A stretch of 64,000 nt of DNA from Calditrichales bacterium MX18-03 (GTDB taxonomy: Bacteria > Bacillota > Clostridia > Lutisporales > Lutisporaceae), in the NCBI GenBank assembly GCA_021083345.1, contig JAJGRE010000001.1, positions 620,001 to 684,000 on the forward strand. The letters run 5' to 3'. The translations under genes were made by a program, and so were the position numbers. This document shows, piece by piece, positions 53,470 through 63,424 of the stretch (within the stretch, counting starts at the first letter, position 1; every line of letters begins with the position of its first letter). The notes below the pieces were generated by a model. It had not been told where the DNA came from and ran no database searches. It worked only from the letters and a program-made list of their open reading frames with translations.

Positions 53470-54552
53470 TTACTTGAATCTGTTACGGAGGAAGGTCGGA
53501 ATATCGATGTCCTCATTGCCATAGCCGATGCTCTTGGGTACATCCTTCTTATCCTTTGACGGATCCTGCAAATCTGCTTTTCTCAGAACAGAATGGCTGC
53601 CCTCCTCGAATCCGGTTGCGATGACAGTGATGCGGATCTCATCCTGCATATTCTCGTCTATGACCGCGCCGAAGATGATGTTGGCATCCGGGTCGGCAGA
53701 CTGGAATACCAGATCAGCGGCTTCATTGACCTCGAAAATACCGAGGTTCACACCGCCGGTAATATTGAGAAGCACACTCTTGGCCCCTTCAATGCTGGTC
53801 TCCAGCAACGGGCTGTGGATGGCCTGCTTGACTGCTTCCGCACTCCGGTTCTCACCGCTGGCCTTACCGATACCCATATGGGCAAAGCCCTTGTTCAGCA
53901 TGATAGTCTTGACATCGGCAAAGTCCAAATTGACAAGGCCGGGTACGGCGATGAGGTCGGAAATACCCTGTACACCTGAACGAAGTACGTCATCAGCTAT
54001 TCTGAAGGCTTCCATGATGGATGCCTTTTTATCAACGATCTGCAGCAATCTGTCATTGGGGATGGTTACCAGAGTATCCACCCTCTCCTTCAGCTCTGCC
54101 AGACCTTTTTCAGCCTGCATTTTTCTGACCTTGCCCTCAAAGCCAAAGGGCTTTGTAACAACACCTACCGTCAGAATGCCAAGCTCTTTGGCAACCTGCG
54201 CCACGACCGGCGCTGCACCGGTTCCTGTCCCGCCGCCCATGCCTGCGGTTACAAAAACCATATCGGCACCTTCCAATATCTTCTTGATATCTTCAAAGCT
54301 TTCCTCTGCAGCCCTTTTGCCGATTTCCGGATTGGCACCGGCTCCCAGTCCCTTGGTGAGCTTTTCCCCGATCTGTATTTTATGGGGTGCCATCGACAGA
54401 TACAATGCCTGCTTGTCCGTATTAATAGAGTAGAACTCTACTCCCTTAAGTCCGGCGCTGATCATCCGATTGACTGCATTATTGCCTGCTCCGCCGACAC
54501 CGACCACCTTTATTTGCGCAACTGAATTAACATCAACATCAAACTCCAGCAC
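53470..54552 (-). CDS. ftsZ: cell division GTPase FtsZ
   Basis: This 360-residue tubulin homologue forms the Z ring. The GTP-binding motif [15 protein letters not shown] and the synergy-loop region [20 protein letters not shown] are present. The conserved C-terminal peptide DIPTFLRNR, which docks partners, ends the protein. The start is GTG at 54552 with AGGAGG seven bases upstream. No ftsA is adjacent, unlike Bacillus. Confidence 0.97.
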   Translation of the reverse strand: MLEFDVDVNSVAQIKVVGVGGAGNNAVNRMISAGLKGVEFYSINTDKQALYLSMAPHKIQIGEKLTKGLGAGANPEIGKRAAEESFEDIKKILEGADMVFVTAGMGGGTGTGAAPVVAQVAKELGILTVGVVTKPFGFEGKVRKMQAEKGLAELKERVDTLVTIPNDRLLQIVDKKASIMEAFRIADDVLRSGVQGISDLIAVPGLVNLDFADVKTIMLNKGFAHMGIGKASGENRSAEAVKQAIHSPLLETSIEGAKSVLLNITGGVNLGIFEVNEAADLVFQSADPDANIIFGAVIDENMQDEIRITVIATGFEEGSHSVLRKADLQDPSKDKKDVPKSIGYGNEDIDIPTFLRNRFK

Positions 54553-54663
54553 GATATACCCTCCTAAATCCATCCATATGAAAAAATTATAAATCTTTAT
54601 TACTCTATCTATTCACAGTCCCTATAACAATTCAACACGGCTGGCAAATTTCCTTTATTTTTT

Positions 54664-55017
54664 TCAAATTTTATTATGATTTTTTTTGGTATCGGCTATG
54701 ATATGGCGCCGGATGATGGCGAAGTTCTGGAACAAGCGGACACCAAACGCAAAAATCGCAGCATAGTAAATGGGCACGCCCAACTGGTCGCCGATATACG
54801 CCAGGATAGCTGCGAGAATGGCATTACTAAAAAAACCGCTGATAAAGATCTCCATATCAAAGGTTTTTTCGATGGCTGACCGGATTCCGCCAAAAACAGA
54901 GTCGAGGGCTGCAAGGATTGCAACGGACATATAAGTTGAGTATTGAATGGGAATGGTAACCGGAAACGCCAATCCGATTGCGATACCTGCCAATAATCCT
55001 AACAGGGGAATAATCAT
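54664..55017 (-). CDS. sbp: small basic protein Sbp (DUF1290)
   Basis: This 117-residue membrane protein has about four helices and the DUF1290 signature AILAALDSVFGGIRSAIE. It is conserved next to ftsZ in Firmicutes; function is unclear. It overlaps the end of the DUF881 gene by four bases. Confidence 0.9.
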   Translation of the reverse strand: MIIPLLGLLAGIAIGLAFPVTIPIQYSTYMSVAILAALDSVFGGIRSAIEKTFDMEIFISGFFSNAILAAILAYIGDQLGVPIYYAAIFAFGVRLFQNFAIIRRHIIADTKKNHNKI

Positions 55018-55742
55018 TTTGCTTCACCGCTTTCTGCTTTCTTTGCATATTTGAAGTCCTTGCGGATATCGTAGCCTTCCATAGTCACTTTCTCGACTTT
55101 AGCTATTTCCACTCTGATGCCGCTGTATTCCATCAGATCCACATAGCTGTCGGGCGCCAGGATGGTTGCCTCCAGCTTTTTGGGATCGCCGATGGCTTTT
55201 ATGACAAAAGGCACGGCATGCCTTTTTCCGTCTATATTGATTGTGGGACCCCCGCAACGGATATTTGATAGTCCGGTGATCCGCTCATCATTGATGGTTA
55301 TTGCTTCTGCCCCAGCAGCCTTCAGTTCATTGATAACCTCCAGCACGTCTATGTCATGGATGACATACAAGTCTGAGCTTTCTCCCTCCTGCAGCTTCCA
55401 ATCGCTGTCATTCATTGTAATGATGATTCCGGGTCCTTCAACTTTTGCGTACGCTGAGTAGTTCCTTATCTTGACGAGTTCGCTTTCCATGCTTTTTACG
55501 ATGCTGCCTGTTTCTTCGATGCTTACCTTGTATTCCGCATACTTTCGAATGACCTCATCTGAAGCTTCGCTCAGCTGTTTGAGCTCATTCTTGAGTTTAT
55601 TTATTTCATTCTGCATTTCCAAAAGCTTTGGTATGGTAACAATGCCTTCATGGGTCCTGTTGGTTTTGAATTGCATCGAAAGCATGAAGCCCATCAGTAC
55701 GGCTATCAGAAACAGGTAATACTTTATCCATGACTTGTTCAT
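55014..55742 (-). CDS. DUF881 protein (second in tandem)
   Basis: This 242-residue single-pass membrane protein has a helix at about residues 5-25, a coiled coil (about 40-95) and the DUF881 domain (GPGIIITMND, NELKAAGAEAITINDERI). The ATG at 55742 overlaps the stop of the preceding DUF881 gene (TAATATG). The role is unknown but linked by position to division. Confidence 0.85.
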   Translation of the reverse strand: MNKSWIKYYLFLIAVLMGFMLSMQFKTNRTHEGIVTIPKLLEMQNEINKLKNELKQLSEASDEVIRKYAEYKVSIEETGSIVKSMESELVKIRNYSAYAKVEGPGIIITMNDSDWKLQEGESSDLYVIHDIDVLEVINELKAAGAEAITINDERITGLSNIRCGGPTINIDGKRHAVPFVIKAIGDPKKLEATILAPDSYVDLMEYSGIRVEIAKVEKVTMEGYDIRKDFKYAKKAESGEAK

Positions 55743-55743
55743 A

Positions 55744-56463
55744 TTACTCGGTATCTCCCTCTTTAACCGCTTGGGCGTATTTTTTCTCAATGACGCCGTT
55801 ATACTTGGGAATATTGACAAGCTGCTCCTGAGTTATGGTTACCGCAATATTATAACTTTCAATCTTTTCCACAACACCTTCCCTCAGCCGCAGTGCCGCT
55901 TCAAGGGTCTTGGGATCTCCGATGACTTTGAACTCGAAGGGCGGCGCATAGGATACCATATTGATATTGATATGGATCCCACCTGTTTGCCTGATTTCGG
56001 TATTGGACACCACCCTCTGGTCATTGATGGAAATGGCTTCCGCTCCCGCAGCATTCAACTCGTTAACGATCTCCAGCAGCATGGAGTAAGTAATCAGCGC
56101 ATACTGGGTTTCCTCGGCAAATTTCAAATCATCCACCTTCACGGTAATACCTGGTCCCTGAACATCCTCCAGCCCTGCCAGGATCCTAACATTGTCCAGC
56201 TCTTTTTTAAGCATTTTTGCCGTAATGCTGCCTTGTGAGGCGGAGTTTTCATACTCTCTGATCTTGACTTCATATTCATTTTTCATTGTAATCAGCTTGT
56301 CTCGCTCTTCTCTTACCTTCTTCAGCTGGGACGCCAGCTCTTTCGCCCGGTAATCCGAAACCGGTCCTATCCCCTGGTTTACGGTTCTATATTGAAGTGT
56401 GACCATGATGCCCAAAACGACACAGACTAAGGCAAGTGAGAGTTTTAATTTGATGTGCTTCAT
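55744..56463 (-). CDS. DUF881 protein (first in tandem)
   Basis: This 239-residue protein has an N-terminal membrane helix, a coiled coil (KKVREERDKLITMKNEYE) and the DUF881 domain with VQGPGITVKVDDL and NELNAAGAEAISINDQRV. It is a paralogue of the next gene. It lies 11 bases after ftsQ. Confidence 0.87.
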   Translation of the reverse strand: MKHIKLKLSLALVCVVLGIMVTLQYRTVNQGIGPVSDYRAKELASQLKKVREERDKLITMKNEYEVKIREYENSASQGSITAKMLKKELDNVRILAGLEDVQGPGITVKVDDLKFAEETQYALITYSMLLEIVNELNAAGAEAISINDQRVVSNTEIRQTGGIHININMVSYAPPFEFKVIGDPKTLEAALRLREGVVEKIESYNIAVTITQEQLVNIPKYNGVIEKKYAQAVKEGDTE

Positions 56464-56474
56464 TATTTGTCCTC

Positions 56475-57188
56475 CTATTCCGGTTTGAATACCGGATTCC
56501 CCTTATGGCTCATTTCGATGGTGCCTCTCATGCTGCGCTTCTCCACATCCTCCAATATGGACTTGGCGAAGCTGATCCTATAGCTGATATCCGCCATCTC
56601 ACCCACATTGATTTTTATGCCGGTTTTGGTCAGAAGTCTGATTTCGGATTTATTTGCAATATCCATCTCCGAAACCTTGCCCATCAATGATGCGTTCTTG
56701 AGTTCACCAATCAGCGTTTTCATCATATTCAGCTGATCTTTATCCTTAATGCTCAGAATCTCACCGATCTTGAAGGTCTCAAAGGCCATCCCCCGCACAA
56801 TGGGCAGGTTGGGCTTGTTGATGGCAGGTTTTACCTCCAGGATCATCCCCTCCTCATCGATATTCAGGTAGGAGCCGACATAAGGCACATAGGCCGCTGC
56901 CTGTCTCTCGACAATATCAATGATGACCTTGTTAGGCATGACCCGCCTGATCTTGATCAGCTTGACATATGGATTCTGGAAAATGCTTTTCATTGAATTC
57001 TTCTTATTGATTCTGAAGATATTCTCTCCATAATAAACGGAAGACAATTTGACAACTTCTTCCCTTGTCACATTCTGATTGCCGTTTACTTCGATATGCT
57101 TTATCTGAAAGAAACTGGAGGAAATGAAAAATGCTGCAAAAAGGCTTAGAATAAATAGAAAAATGACATATTTGAAGCTTCCCCTCAT
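56475..57188 (-). CDS. ftsQ: cell division protein FtsQ/DivIB
   Basis: This 237-residue single-pass protein has a membrane helix at about residues 6-26, followed by a POTRA domain (FFQIKHIEVNGNQNVTREEV) and the FtsQ/DivIB extracellular domain. The ATG at 57188 has AGGAG seven bases upstream; a longer frame up to 57257 lacks a ribosome site. Confidence 0.9.
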   Translation of the reverse strand: MRGSFKYVIFLFILSLFAAFFISSSFFQIKHIEVNGNQNVTREEVVKLSSVYYGENIFRINKKNSMKSIFQNPYVKLIKIRRVMPNKVIIDIVERQAAAYVPYVGSYLNIDEEGMILEVKPAINKPNLPIVRGMAFETFKIGEILSIKDKDQLNMMKTLIGELKNASLMGKVSEMDIANKSEIRLLTKTGIKINVGEMADISYRISFAKSILEDVEKRSMRGTIEMSHKGNPVFKPE

Positions 57189-57311
57189 AATTTCACTCCT
57201 AGGTATCCTTTTCATTTGCTGCTTGTACTGTCCTGCCACAAAACGATACCGCTCCATGACGGGCAGCTCGGCTCCGAGTCATTGGGCGGCATTTATCATG
57301 TGCTCTTTGAT

Positions 57312-58568
57312 TCATACCCGACGAATGTCGGCGCCCAACCTTGCTAGTTTAATTTCTAGTTTATCATATCCCCTGTCGACATGCAATTTAACATTATCCA
57401 CGATAGTGGTTCCCTCTGCTGTCAGCCCTGCCAGGACAAGTGCCGCACCACCGCGCAGATCTCCTGCCATCACTTCCGCACCTGTCAATTTTTTGACACC
57501 TCTGACGATAGCTGTCCTTCCGTCAACCTTAATGTTGGCACCCATTTTCACCAGCTCTTCCACATGTTTATAACGGCTTTCAAATACCGTCTCAATAAAC
57601 ACGCTGGTGCCCTTTGCTATGGTCATAACGGCCATCATCTGTGCCTGCATGTCGGTAGCAAAGCCCGGATATGGCAGTGTTTTGACGACCTCTGCAGCCT
57701 TCAGCCGCTTATTGCTTGTGATGAAAAGCCGGTTGCCGTCGTACTCGCTTACGGTGCAGCCGCTTTCTGTCAGCTTTGATATGACAGGCCGCAGGTGCTC
57801 GGTCATGACATCTTTCAAAAGCACACTGCCGCCGGTTATGGCTGCTGCAGTCATAAAGGTGCCTGCAACGATCCGGTCCGGCATGATTTCATGCTCAAGG
57901 GATCCAAAATGTCTTACACCTTCGATCCGGACCGTACTGGTACCTGCACCGGATATTTTCGCCCCCATTTTGTTCAGCACTGTTTGCAGGTCCCATATTT
58001 CAGGCTCTTTTGCCGCATTTTGAATCACTGTGACGCCTTCAGCCGTTGTTGCTGCCAGCATGATGTTTTCTGTCGCCCCGACACTGGGATAATCCAAATT
58101 GATCTCGGTCCCCGACAGCTTGCCGCATTCGCAATATATATAGCCATGTGCTTCTGTAATTCTGGCACCCATCTTGCGCAGTCCGGAAAGATGCATGTCG
58201 ATAGGCCTGGGTCCAATTTCACATCCTCCGGGGTAGCAGATTTTAACTTGACCACATCTCGCAAGGACTGCTCCCAATAATATGATGGAGGAACGCATTT
58301 CTCTCACCGGCTTTTCCGGCACATTTACATTTATCTCCTGATTTGACCTGACGATCAAGGTGCCGTTCTCAAAGAAGCATTTGCACCCGATAGCCCTCAG
58401 CATACCGATCAGGGTCTCCACGTCCCGAAGCTCCGGAACATTATGAATCACTGATTCCCCATTATTGATGATGGTAGCCGCAAGAATGGGCAGTACGGCA
58501 TTTTTGGATCCGTCTACCTTTAATTCCCCTTCCAATCTATTTCCACCATTAATGATAAATCGATCCAT
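57312..58568 (-). CDS. murA: UDP-N-acetylglucosamine 1-carboxyvinyltransferase
   Basis: This 418-residue enzyme makes the first committed peptidoglycan precursor. The N-terminal GGNRLEGELKVDGSKNA includes the catalytic Lys. PGGCEIGPRPIDMHL carries the active-site Cys that is targeted by fosfomycin. It is full length, and a second murA elsewhere is likely in a Firmicute but not visible here. Confidence 0.96.
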   Translation of the reverse strand: MDRFIINGGNRLEGELKVDGSKNAVLPILAATIINNGESVIHNVPELRDVETLIGMLRAIGCKCFFENGTLIVRSNQEINVNVPEKPVREMRSSIILLGAVLARCGQVKICYPGGCEIGPRPIDMHLSGLRKMGARITEAHGYIYCECGKLSGTEINLDYPSVGATENIMLAATTAEGVTVIQNAAKEPEIWDLQTVLNKMGAKISGAGTSTVRIEGVRHFGSLEHEIMPDRIVAGTFMTAAAITGGSVLLKDVMTEHLRPVISKLTESGCTVSEYDGNRLFITSNKRLKAAEVVKTLPYPGFATDMQAQMMAVMTIAKGTSVFIETVFESRYKHVEELVKMGANIKVDGRTAIVRGVKKLTGAEVMAGDLRGGAALVLAGLTAEGTTIVDNVKLHVDRGYDKLEIKLARLGADIRRV

Positions 58569-58676
58569 TCAAATTTACACCCCCAGGAAGCCTAAATATT
58601 TAAATCATATTATTATACTATGCATTACTTCCTAAGGTGTTACTATGCCGTTAACCTGGGGCGTACATGCTTCCTC

Positions 58677-59789
58677 TTATGTTTTGACGGTCAATTTGAA
58701 GGCTTCGTCCGCAATCATTCCTGCTGCATCGTTCTTACCCAGCGCTTTGCTTTTTTGCGCCATTTCCGTAAGCCGCAGCGGGTCAGACAACATATTCAGG
58801 ACTTGATGGTACAGTATCTCCTCATTCAGATCCCTTTCCAGGATCACCACCGCAGCGCCGTTCTTTTCCAATGCCCGGGCGTTATACTCCTGGTGATTGT
58901 CAGTGGCAAATGGAAATGGAATCAACACAGAAGGCTTTCCCAGCGCCGTGATTTCCGACAGCGTACTGGCACCGCACCGGCTGATGGCAATGCTGCTTGC
59001 AGCCAATGCATGCGGCATGTTATGAAGATAAGGAACAACCTTCAACTCCGGCCGGTCTAAAGCGATCCCCCTGCTTTCATATTGGCTGCAGACTTGCCGG
59101 TACTGCGTATCTCCCGTCATATGAAGCATTTGATACTGTCCATGTCTGATGCAGTTCTCGGCCAAAAGTAAAACGCTTTCATTTATTTTCTTTGCGCCCC
59201 GGCTTCCGCCCACCACAAACACCACGGGCAGGTCCTCCCTGAAGCCAAAGGCTTTTAACCCGCTCTGCCTGCTGACATGCAGGATATCTTCACGAATGGG
59301 ATTACCGGTGACCCTGATTTTTTTCTGGCTTGGAAAATAAGCGGCTGATTCCTGGAAGTTGACGGCAACAAGGTCCACAAAGCGTGACAGAATCTTGTTT
59401 GTCATTCCTGGAAAAGCATTCTGCTCATGAATGATGGTGGGTATGCCCAGCATGGCCGCTGCCAGGACGACAGATCCGGACACATAGCCCCCTGTGCCGA
59501 TAACAATATCCGGTTTGTGGGTTCTGATCAGACGCATGGCAGAAAAAATACTGAAAAAAGCCTGCTGCACTGCAATGACATTCTGAACGGACAACTTTCT
59601 TTCCAGCCCTCTGACCTTAATGGTCCCCAGCCTGAAGCCCTCTTGGGGAACAATGCTGCTTTCCAGACCTTGCTCGGTTCCGATGAAAAGGATATCGGCC
59701 CCCAGGTCCCTCTTTTTAATTTCCTTTGCCACCGATACCGCCGGATAGATATGCCCGCCGGTGCCGCCTCCTGATAGTATGACTTTCAA
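58677..59789 (-). CDS. murG: UDP-GlcNAc:lipid I N-acetylglucosaminyltransferase
   Basis: This 370-residue glycosyltransferase completes lipid II at the inner membrane face. SGGGTGGHIYPAVSVA at the N-terminus and GGSRGAKKINE, SRCGASTLSEITALGKPS are family motifs. The start is a TTG: the one at 59789 lies nine bases after GGAGG and gives MKVILSGGGTGGH; a TTG at 59798 overlaps ftsW by four bases. The exact start is not certain. Confidence 0.94.
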   Translation of the reverse strand: MKVILSGGGTGGHIYPAVSVAKEIKKRDLGADILFIGTEQGLESSIVPQEGFRLGTIKVRGLERKLSVQNVIAVQQAFFSIFSAMRLIRTHKPDIVIGTGGYVSGSVVLAAAMLGIPTIIHEQNAFPGMTNKILSRFVDLVAVNFQESAAYFPSQKKIRVTGNPIREDILHVSRQSGLKAFGFREDLPVVFVVGGSRGAKKINESVLLLAENCIRHGQYQMLHMTGDTQYRQVCSQYESRGIALDRPELKVVPYLHNMPHALAASSIAISRCGASTLSEITALGKPSVLIPFPFATDNHQEYNARALEKNGAAVVILERDLNEEILYHQVLNMLSDPLRLTEMAQKSKALGKNDAAGMIADEAFKLTVKT

Positions 59790-59794
59790 CTGTA

Positions 59795-60907
59795 TCAACC
59801 TCCGCTTGCTTTAATGGACTTGGATATGTTCAGCAGGATTCCCATATTGGCCATCATGAAAAGCAGCGAGGATCCGCCCGAACTGATGAAGGGGAGGGAG
59901 ATGCCGGTTGTTGGAATCGATACTGTTGCCACTGCGATATTCAGCATGGATTGGATGCCCACCATGCAGGTTATCCCTGTTGCCAGCAGACATCCGTAAT
60001 TGTCCGGGCATAAAAGGGCGATCCGGAGCCCTCTCCAAATCAGAAGCAGGAATAATATGACGATGGTAGCCGTTCCGATAAAACCCAGTTCTTCTCCGAT
60101 AATGGAAAAAATGAAGTCGTTCTGAGGCTCCGGTATGTAAAAGAACTTCTGCCTGCTGTTCCCCAGGCCCAAGCCGAAGATGCCGCCCGATCCAAGGGCA
60201 TACAGCGACTGTATTGCCTGATAGCCCTTATTCAGGGGATCAGCCCACGGATCCATAAAAGCGGTAACACGCTTCAGCATATACCCTTTGCTCAGCACGA
60301 TATAACCAACCCCCGGAACCAGCGGAATTGCCCATATAGCCAGATGCATGATCTTGGTGCCTGCCGCAAACAGAATGGCAAAGGTGATCATGACAATACT
60401 ACCTGCCATACTGAGGTTGGGCTCCAGAATGATCAGGACGAAGTAGATGGCCATCAGGATAATGTATGGCAGTACACCGTCCTTGAAGCTGCGGATCTTT
60501 TCCTTTTTATTGGTGATGCTCCGCGCCATAAAGATAATCAGTGCGAATTTGGCAAATTCCGAGGGCTGCACCGTCCATGGACCGATCTTCAGCCACCGGA
60601 CGGCACCTTTGGCGCCATGCCCTAATCCCGGTATGAAGATTGCAACCAAAAGTACCAAACTGACCAGGACAAGGGGCATTGCAAATTTGCCGAAAAGCCT
60701 ATAATCAACCCTGCTTAGAAAGAGCATGGCAAATATTCCTATAATGGCAAAAATGCCTTGTGACTTCAGATAGTGGTACCGGTCGTCGTATTTCATAAAT
60801 GAAGAAATGGAGCTGGCGGAAAAGACCATGGCCACTCCGATTGCCAATAGGATCAACACCGTTATAAGCAGGGTGAAATCCATATTGTTCTTATTTTTCC
60901 CAGGCAT
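59795..60907 (-). CDS. spoVE: SEDS peptidoglycan polymerase FtsW/SpoVE
   Basis: This 370-residue protein has about ten membrane helices. SEDS signatures KIGPWTVQPSEFAKFALI, LEPNLSMAGS and IPTTGISLPFISSGGSSL are present. The context inside the mur cluster matches spoVE in Bacillus, but the protein may equally be the vegetative FtsW. The ATG at 60907 follows GGGGGG; the upstream TTG is within the ribosome site. Confidence 0.92.
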   Translation of the reverse strand: MPGKNKNNMDFTLLITVLILLAIGVAMVFSASSISSFMKYDDRYHYLKSQGIFAIIGIFAMLFLSRVDYRLFGKFAMPLVLVSLVLLVAIFIPGLGHGAKGAVRWLKIGPWTVQPSEFAKFALIIFMARSITNKKEKIRSFKDGVLPYIILMAIYFVLIILEPNLSMAGSIVMITFAILFAAGTKIMHLAIWAIPLVPGVGYIVLSKGYMLKRVTAFMDPWADPLNKGYQAIQSLYALGSGGIFGLGLGNSRQKFFYIPEPQNDFIFSIIGEELGFIGTATIVILFLLLIWRGLRIALLCPDNYGCLLATGITCMVGIQSMLNIAVATVSIPTTGISLPFISSGGSSLLFMMANMGILLNISKSIKASGG

Positions 60908-60949
60908 TGGCAAGCCCCCCTTTCATACATGGATAGGATGCGGCGCAGT

Positions 60950-62314
60950 TTATGCCCTATCCTTAAGCTCTCTTACATACTGCTTGAACTGCCTTCCTCT
61001 TTCCTCATAGTTGGTAAACATATCCCAGCTGGCGCAGGCAGGAGAAAGCAGTACGCAATCGCCCGGCTCCGCAAGCTCATGGCACATTCTCACCGCTTCT
61101 CTGAAGTCGGCTGCCCGGTGCGTGCTGCCGAAACCCAAAAGCCGGGCAGTGTTTTCGATCCTGTCTGCTGTTTTCCCAATCAGGACCATATGCTTGACCT
61201 TACTGCCAAAGGCCTTTATCAGGTCATCAAATTCCCCGCCCTTGTCATAGCCCCCGGCAATGATGACGGTAGGCCGTTTCATGGCCTCTATGGCTTTGAT
61301 GCTGGCATCGGTATTGGTGCCTTTGGAGTCGTTATAATAAATAACACCGTTTATTTCCTCCACAAACTCGATGCGGTGCTCCACACCCTTGAAATCCTTC
61401 AGTGTCTGTGCGATCACATCAGCCTTCACACCCAGGCAGTATGCCATGAGGGATGCAGCCAGGGCATTTTCCAGATTGTGATTGCCGGGTATGTATATAT
61501 CGTCTTTATGTATGATCCGCTCTTTCTTTCCGCCTAATTTGATAACAACCTGGCCTTCCTCGACATAAGCGCCTTCTTTCACCTTTTCTTTTCTGCTGAA
61601 GAAAAGCACCTGGCTGCCGACGCGGCTGGCAAGTCTTGCCGTTTCCGGATCATCCTGGTTCAGAACGGTAAAATCCTGACGGTCCTGGTTGGCAAAAACA
61701 CCGCATTTGGCATCAATATAATTCTCCATGGTCTTATGCCGGTCCAGGTGATCAGGCGTAATATTGAGTATAGCTGAAACCCTCGGCTTAAAATGCTGTG
61801 TGGATTCCAACTGAAAGCTGCTGACCTCAACGACAAAAATGTCTTCCGGCCTGGCGTAGTCAACTTCTGCAATCATGGCATGACCGATGTTGCCTGTCAC
61901 AAAGGTTTTTCTGCCGCTGGCCTTCATGATTTCTCCCAGCAATGCCGTCGTTGTGGTTTTTCCGTTGGTTCCCGTTATGGCAGCTACCGGTGTACCGGTC
62001 AGCCGGAAAGCCAGTTCTATTTCGCTGAGGACCTCTTTCCCCAGTTCAACAGCACGTTTGACCACCGGAATACTTAGCGGAATGCCTGGGCTGATAACAA
62101 TGAAGTCGCATGCATCCGCCAGTTCCTCAGGATGGCTTCCGCCGACAAACCTGAAGGGCAGATGTCTGACCGGCGCAAGTATTTTTTGCAGTTCCTCTGC
62201 TTGTTTAAAATCGTTAAGCGTAACCTCGGCACCTTTTTCACACAGCTTCCGGATCACCGGAATGCCGGTTACCGCCGCACCGATTACCAACACTCTCTTA
62301 TTCCTTAGATTCAT
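60950..62314 (-). CDS. murD: UDP-N-acetylmuramoyl-L-alanine:D-glutamate ligase
   Basis: This 454-residue Mur ligase has an N-terminal Rossmann-like domain (RVLVIGAAVTGI), a central ATP-binding domain (AITGTNGKTTTTALLGE, PGNHNLENALAAS) and the C-terminal domain. The ATG at 62314 follows AGAGGAAG. It lies 43 bases before spoVE. Confidence 0.96.
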   Translation of the reverse strand: MNLRNKRVLVIGAAVTGIPVIRKLCEKGAEVTLNDFKQAEELQKILAPVRHLPFRFVGGSHPEELADACDFIVISPGIPLSIPVVKRAVELGKEVLSEIELAFRLTGTPVAAITGTNGKTTTTALLGEIMKASGRKTFVTGNIGHAMIAEVDYARPEDIFVVEVSSFQLESTQHFKPRVSAILNITPDHLDRHKTMENYIDAKCGVFANQDRQDFTVLNQDDPETARLASRVGSQVLFFSRKEKVKEGAYVEEGQVVIKLGGKKERIIHKDDIYIPGNHNLENALAASLMAYCLGVKADVIAQTLKDFKGVEHRIEFVEEINGVIYYNDSKGTNTDASIKAIEAMKRPTVIIAGGYDKGGEFDDLIKAFGSKVKHMVLIGKTADRIENTARLLGFGSTHRAADFREAVRMCHELAEPGDCVLLSPACASWDMFTNYEERGRQFKQYVRELKDRA

Positions 62315-62440
62315 TCTCTTCTTCCTCTCATAAAGGCTATAGGCACTGAGCAATGGGCTACCGCCTATCGCCTTGTATATTTATACATTCTATACATCGC
62401 TTACGTCCAATACATACATATGGCGGTCTGCCTGCAATTT

Positions 62441-63418
62441 TTACGACAGCGCCAATAAGCCGATCAGACTTAATATGATGGAGGATATGATGAATACCGA
62501 AACCACTTTGGATTCCGCCCACCCGCTCAACTCAAAGTGATGATGCAGCGGTGTCATCTTGAAAATGCGCTTTCCGCCAGTCTTTTTGAAATACAGCACC
62601 TGGATGATGACCGACAAGGTCTCTACCACATATACCGCACCGATGATGGCCAGAAAAACAGGCAGCCTGGTAATGACAGCAAGAGCGGAGATTGCTCCGC
62701 CCAATGCCAGAGAACCGGTATCCCCCATAAAGACTTGGGCAGGGTGGGAGTTGAAACGTAAGAATCCCAGCAGGGCACCAATCAGAGCACCGGAAAACAC
62801 CAGCAAGCCCTCATGCCTGCTCGCTAATGCAATAACCGAAAAAAAGCCCAGTACCACCACCGTAATGCCGCCTGCCAGCCCGTCAAGCCCATCGGTAAGG
62901 TTGACGCTGTTCACCGTTGCAATAAAAATAAACACGATAAAGGGAATGTAGAAGGATCCCAATTCAAAATACATACCGGTAAACGGAATCAGTACTTTTG
63001 TTCCTACTTGGGATATTCCGGCTGAAACAAATGCCATAAAAACAGCCACCAGGAGCTGTCCGATAATCTTCTGGTACGCTCTGAGTCCCAACGACCGTTT
63101 GTTCTTGATCTTCAAGTAGTCATCCAGAAAACCGATCAGGCCGAAAAGCAGCGTGGTAATAAGCACCAGCAGCATATCTCTGTCCTTGGTGAAGGAGATG
63201 GCCACAATGGCTGCCGGGATGAGAAATATGGCGCCGCCCATAGTCGGGGTGCCGGTCTTTTTCAGGTGGCTTTGGGGGCCGTCATCCCGGACTGTCTGCC
63301 CGAACTTCAGCCGGGTCAGCACCGGAATCAGCACAGGCCCCGCAACCAAAGCAAGGACAAAGGCTGATATGATGCAAATGATATATAGGTTGTATTCATT
63401 GGTCATCCAATTGTACAT
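62441..63418 (-). CDS. mraY: phospho-MurNAc-pentapeptide transferase
   Basis: This 325-residue integral membrane enzyme makes lipid I. The catalytic motifs are GFLDDYLKI, NLTDGLDGLAGG and PLHHHFEL. About ten membrane helices are predicted. GAGGGG precedes the ATG. It starts six bases after murF. Confidence 0.97.
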   Translation of the reverse strand: MYNWMTNEYNLYIICIISAFVLALVAGPVLIPVLTRLKFGQTVRDDGPQSHLKKTGTPTMGGAIFLIPAAIVAISFTKDRDMLLVLITTLLFGLIGFLDDYLKIKNKRSLGLRAYQKIIGQLLVAVFMAFVSAGISQVGTKVLIPFTGMYFELGSFYIPFIVFIFIATVNSVNLTDGLDGLAGGITVVVLGFFSVIALASRHEGLLVFSGALIGALLGFLRFNSHPAQVFMGDTGSLALGGAISALAVITRLPVFLAIIGAVYVVETLSVIIQVLYFKKTGGKRIFKMTPLHHHFELSGWAESKVVSVFIISSIILSLIGLLALS

Positions 63419-63424
63419 TGAAGA

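Noticed and set aside
53528-54433. 301-codon plus-strand open frame opposite ftsZ
   Set aside because: It is antisense to ftsZ with no ribosome site or recognisable domain; it arises from the codon pattern of ftsZ.
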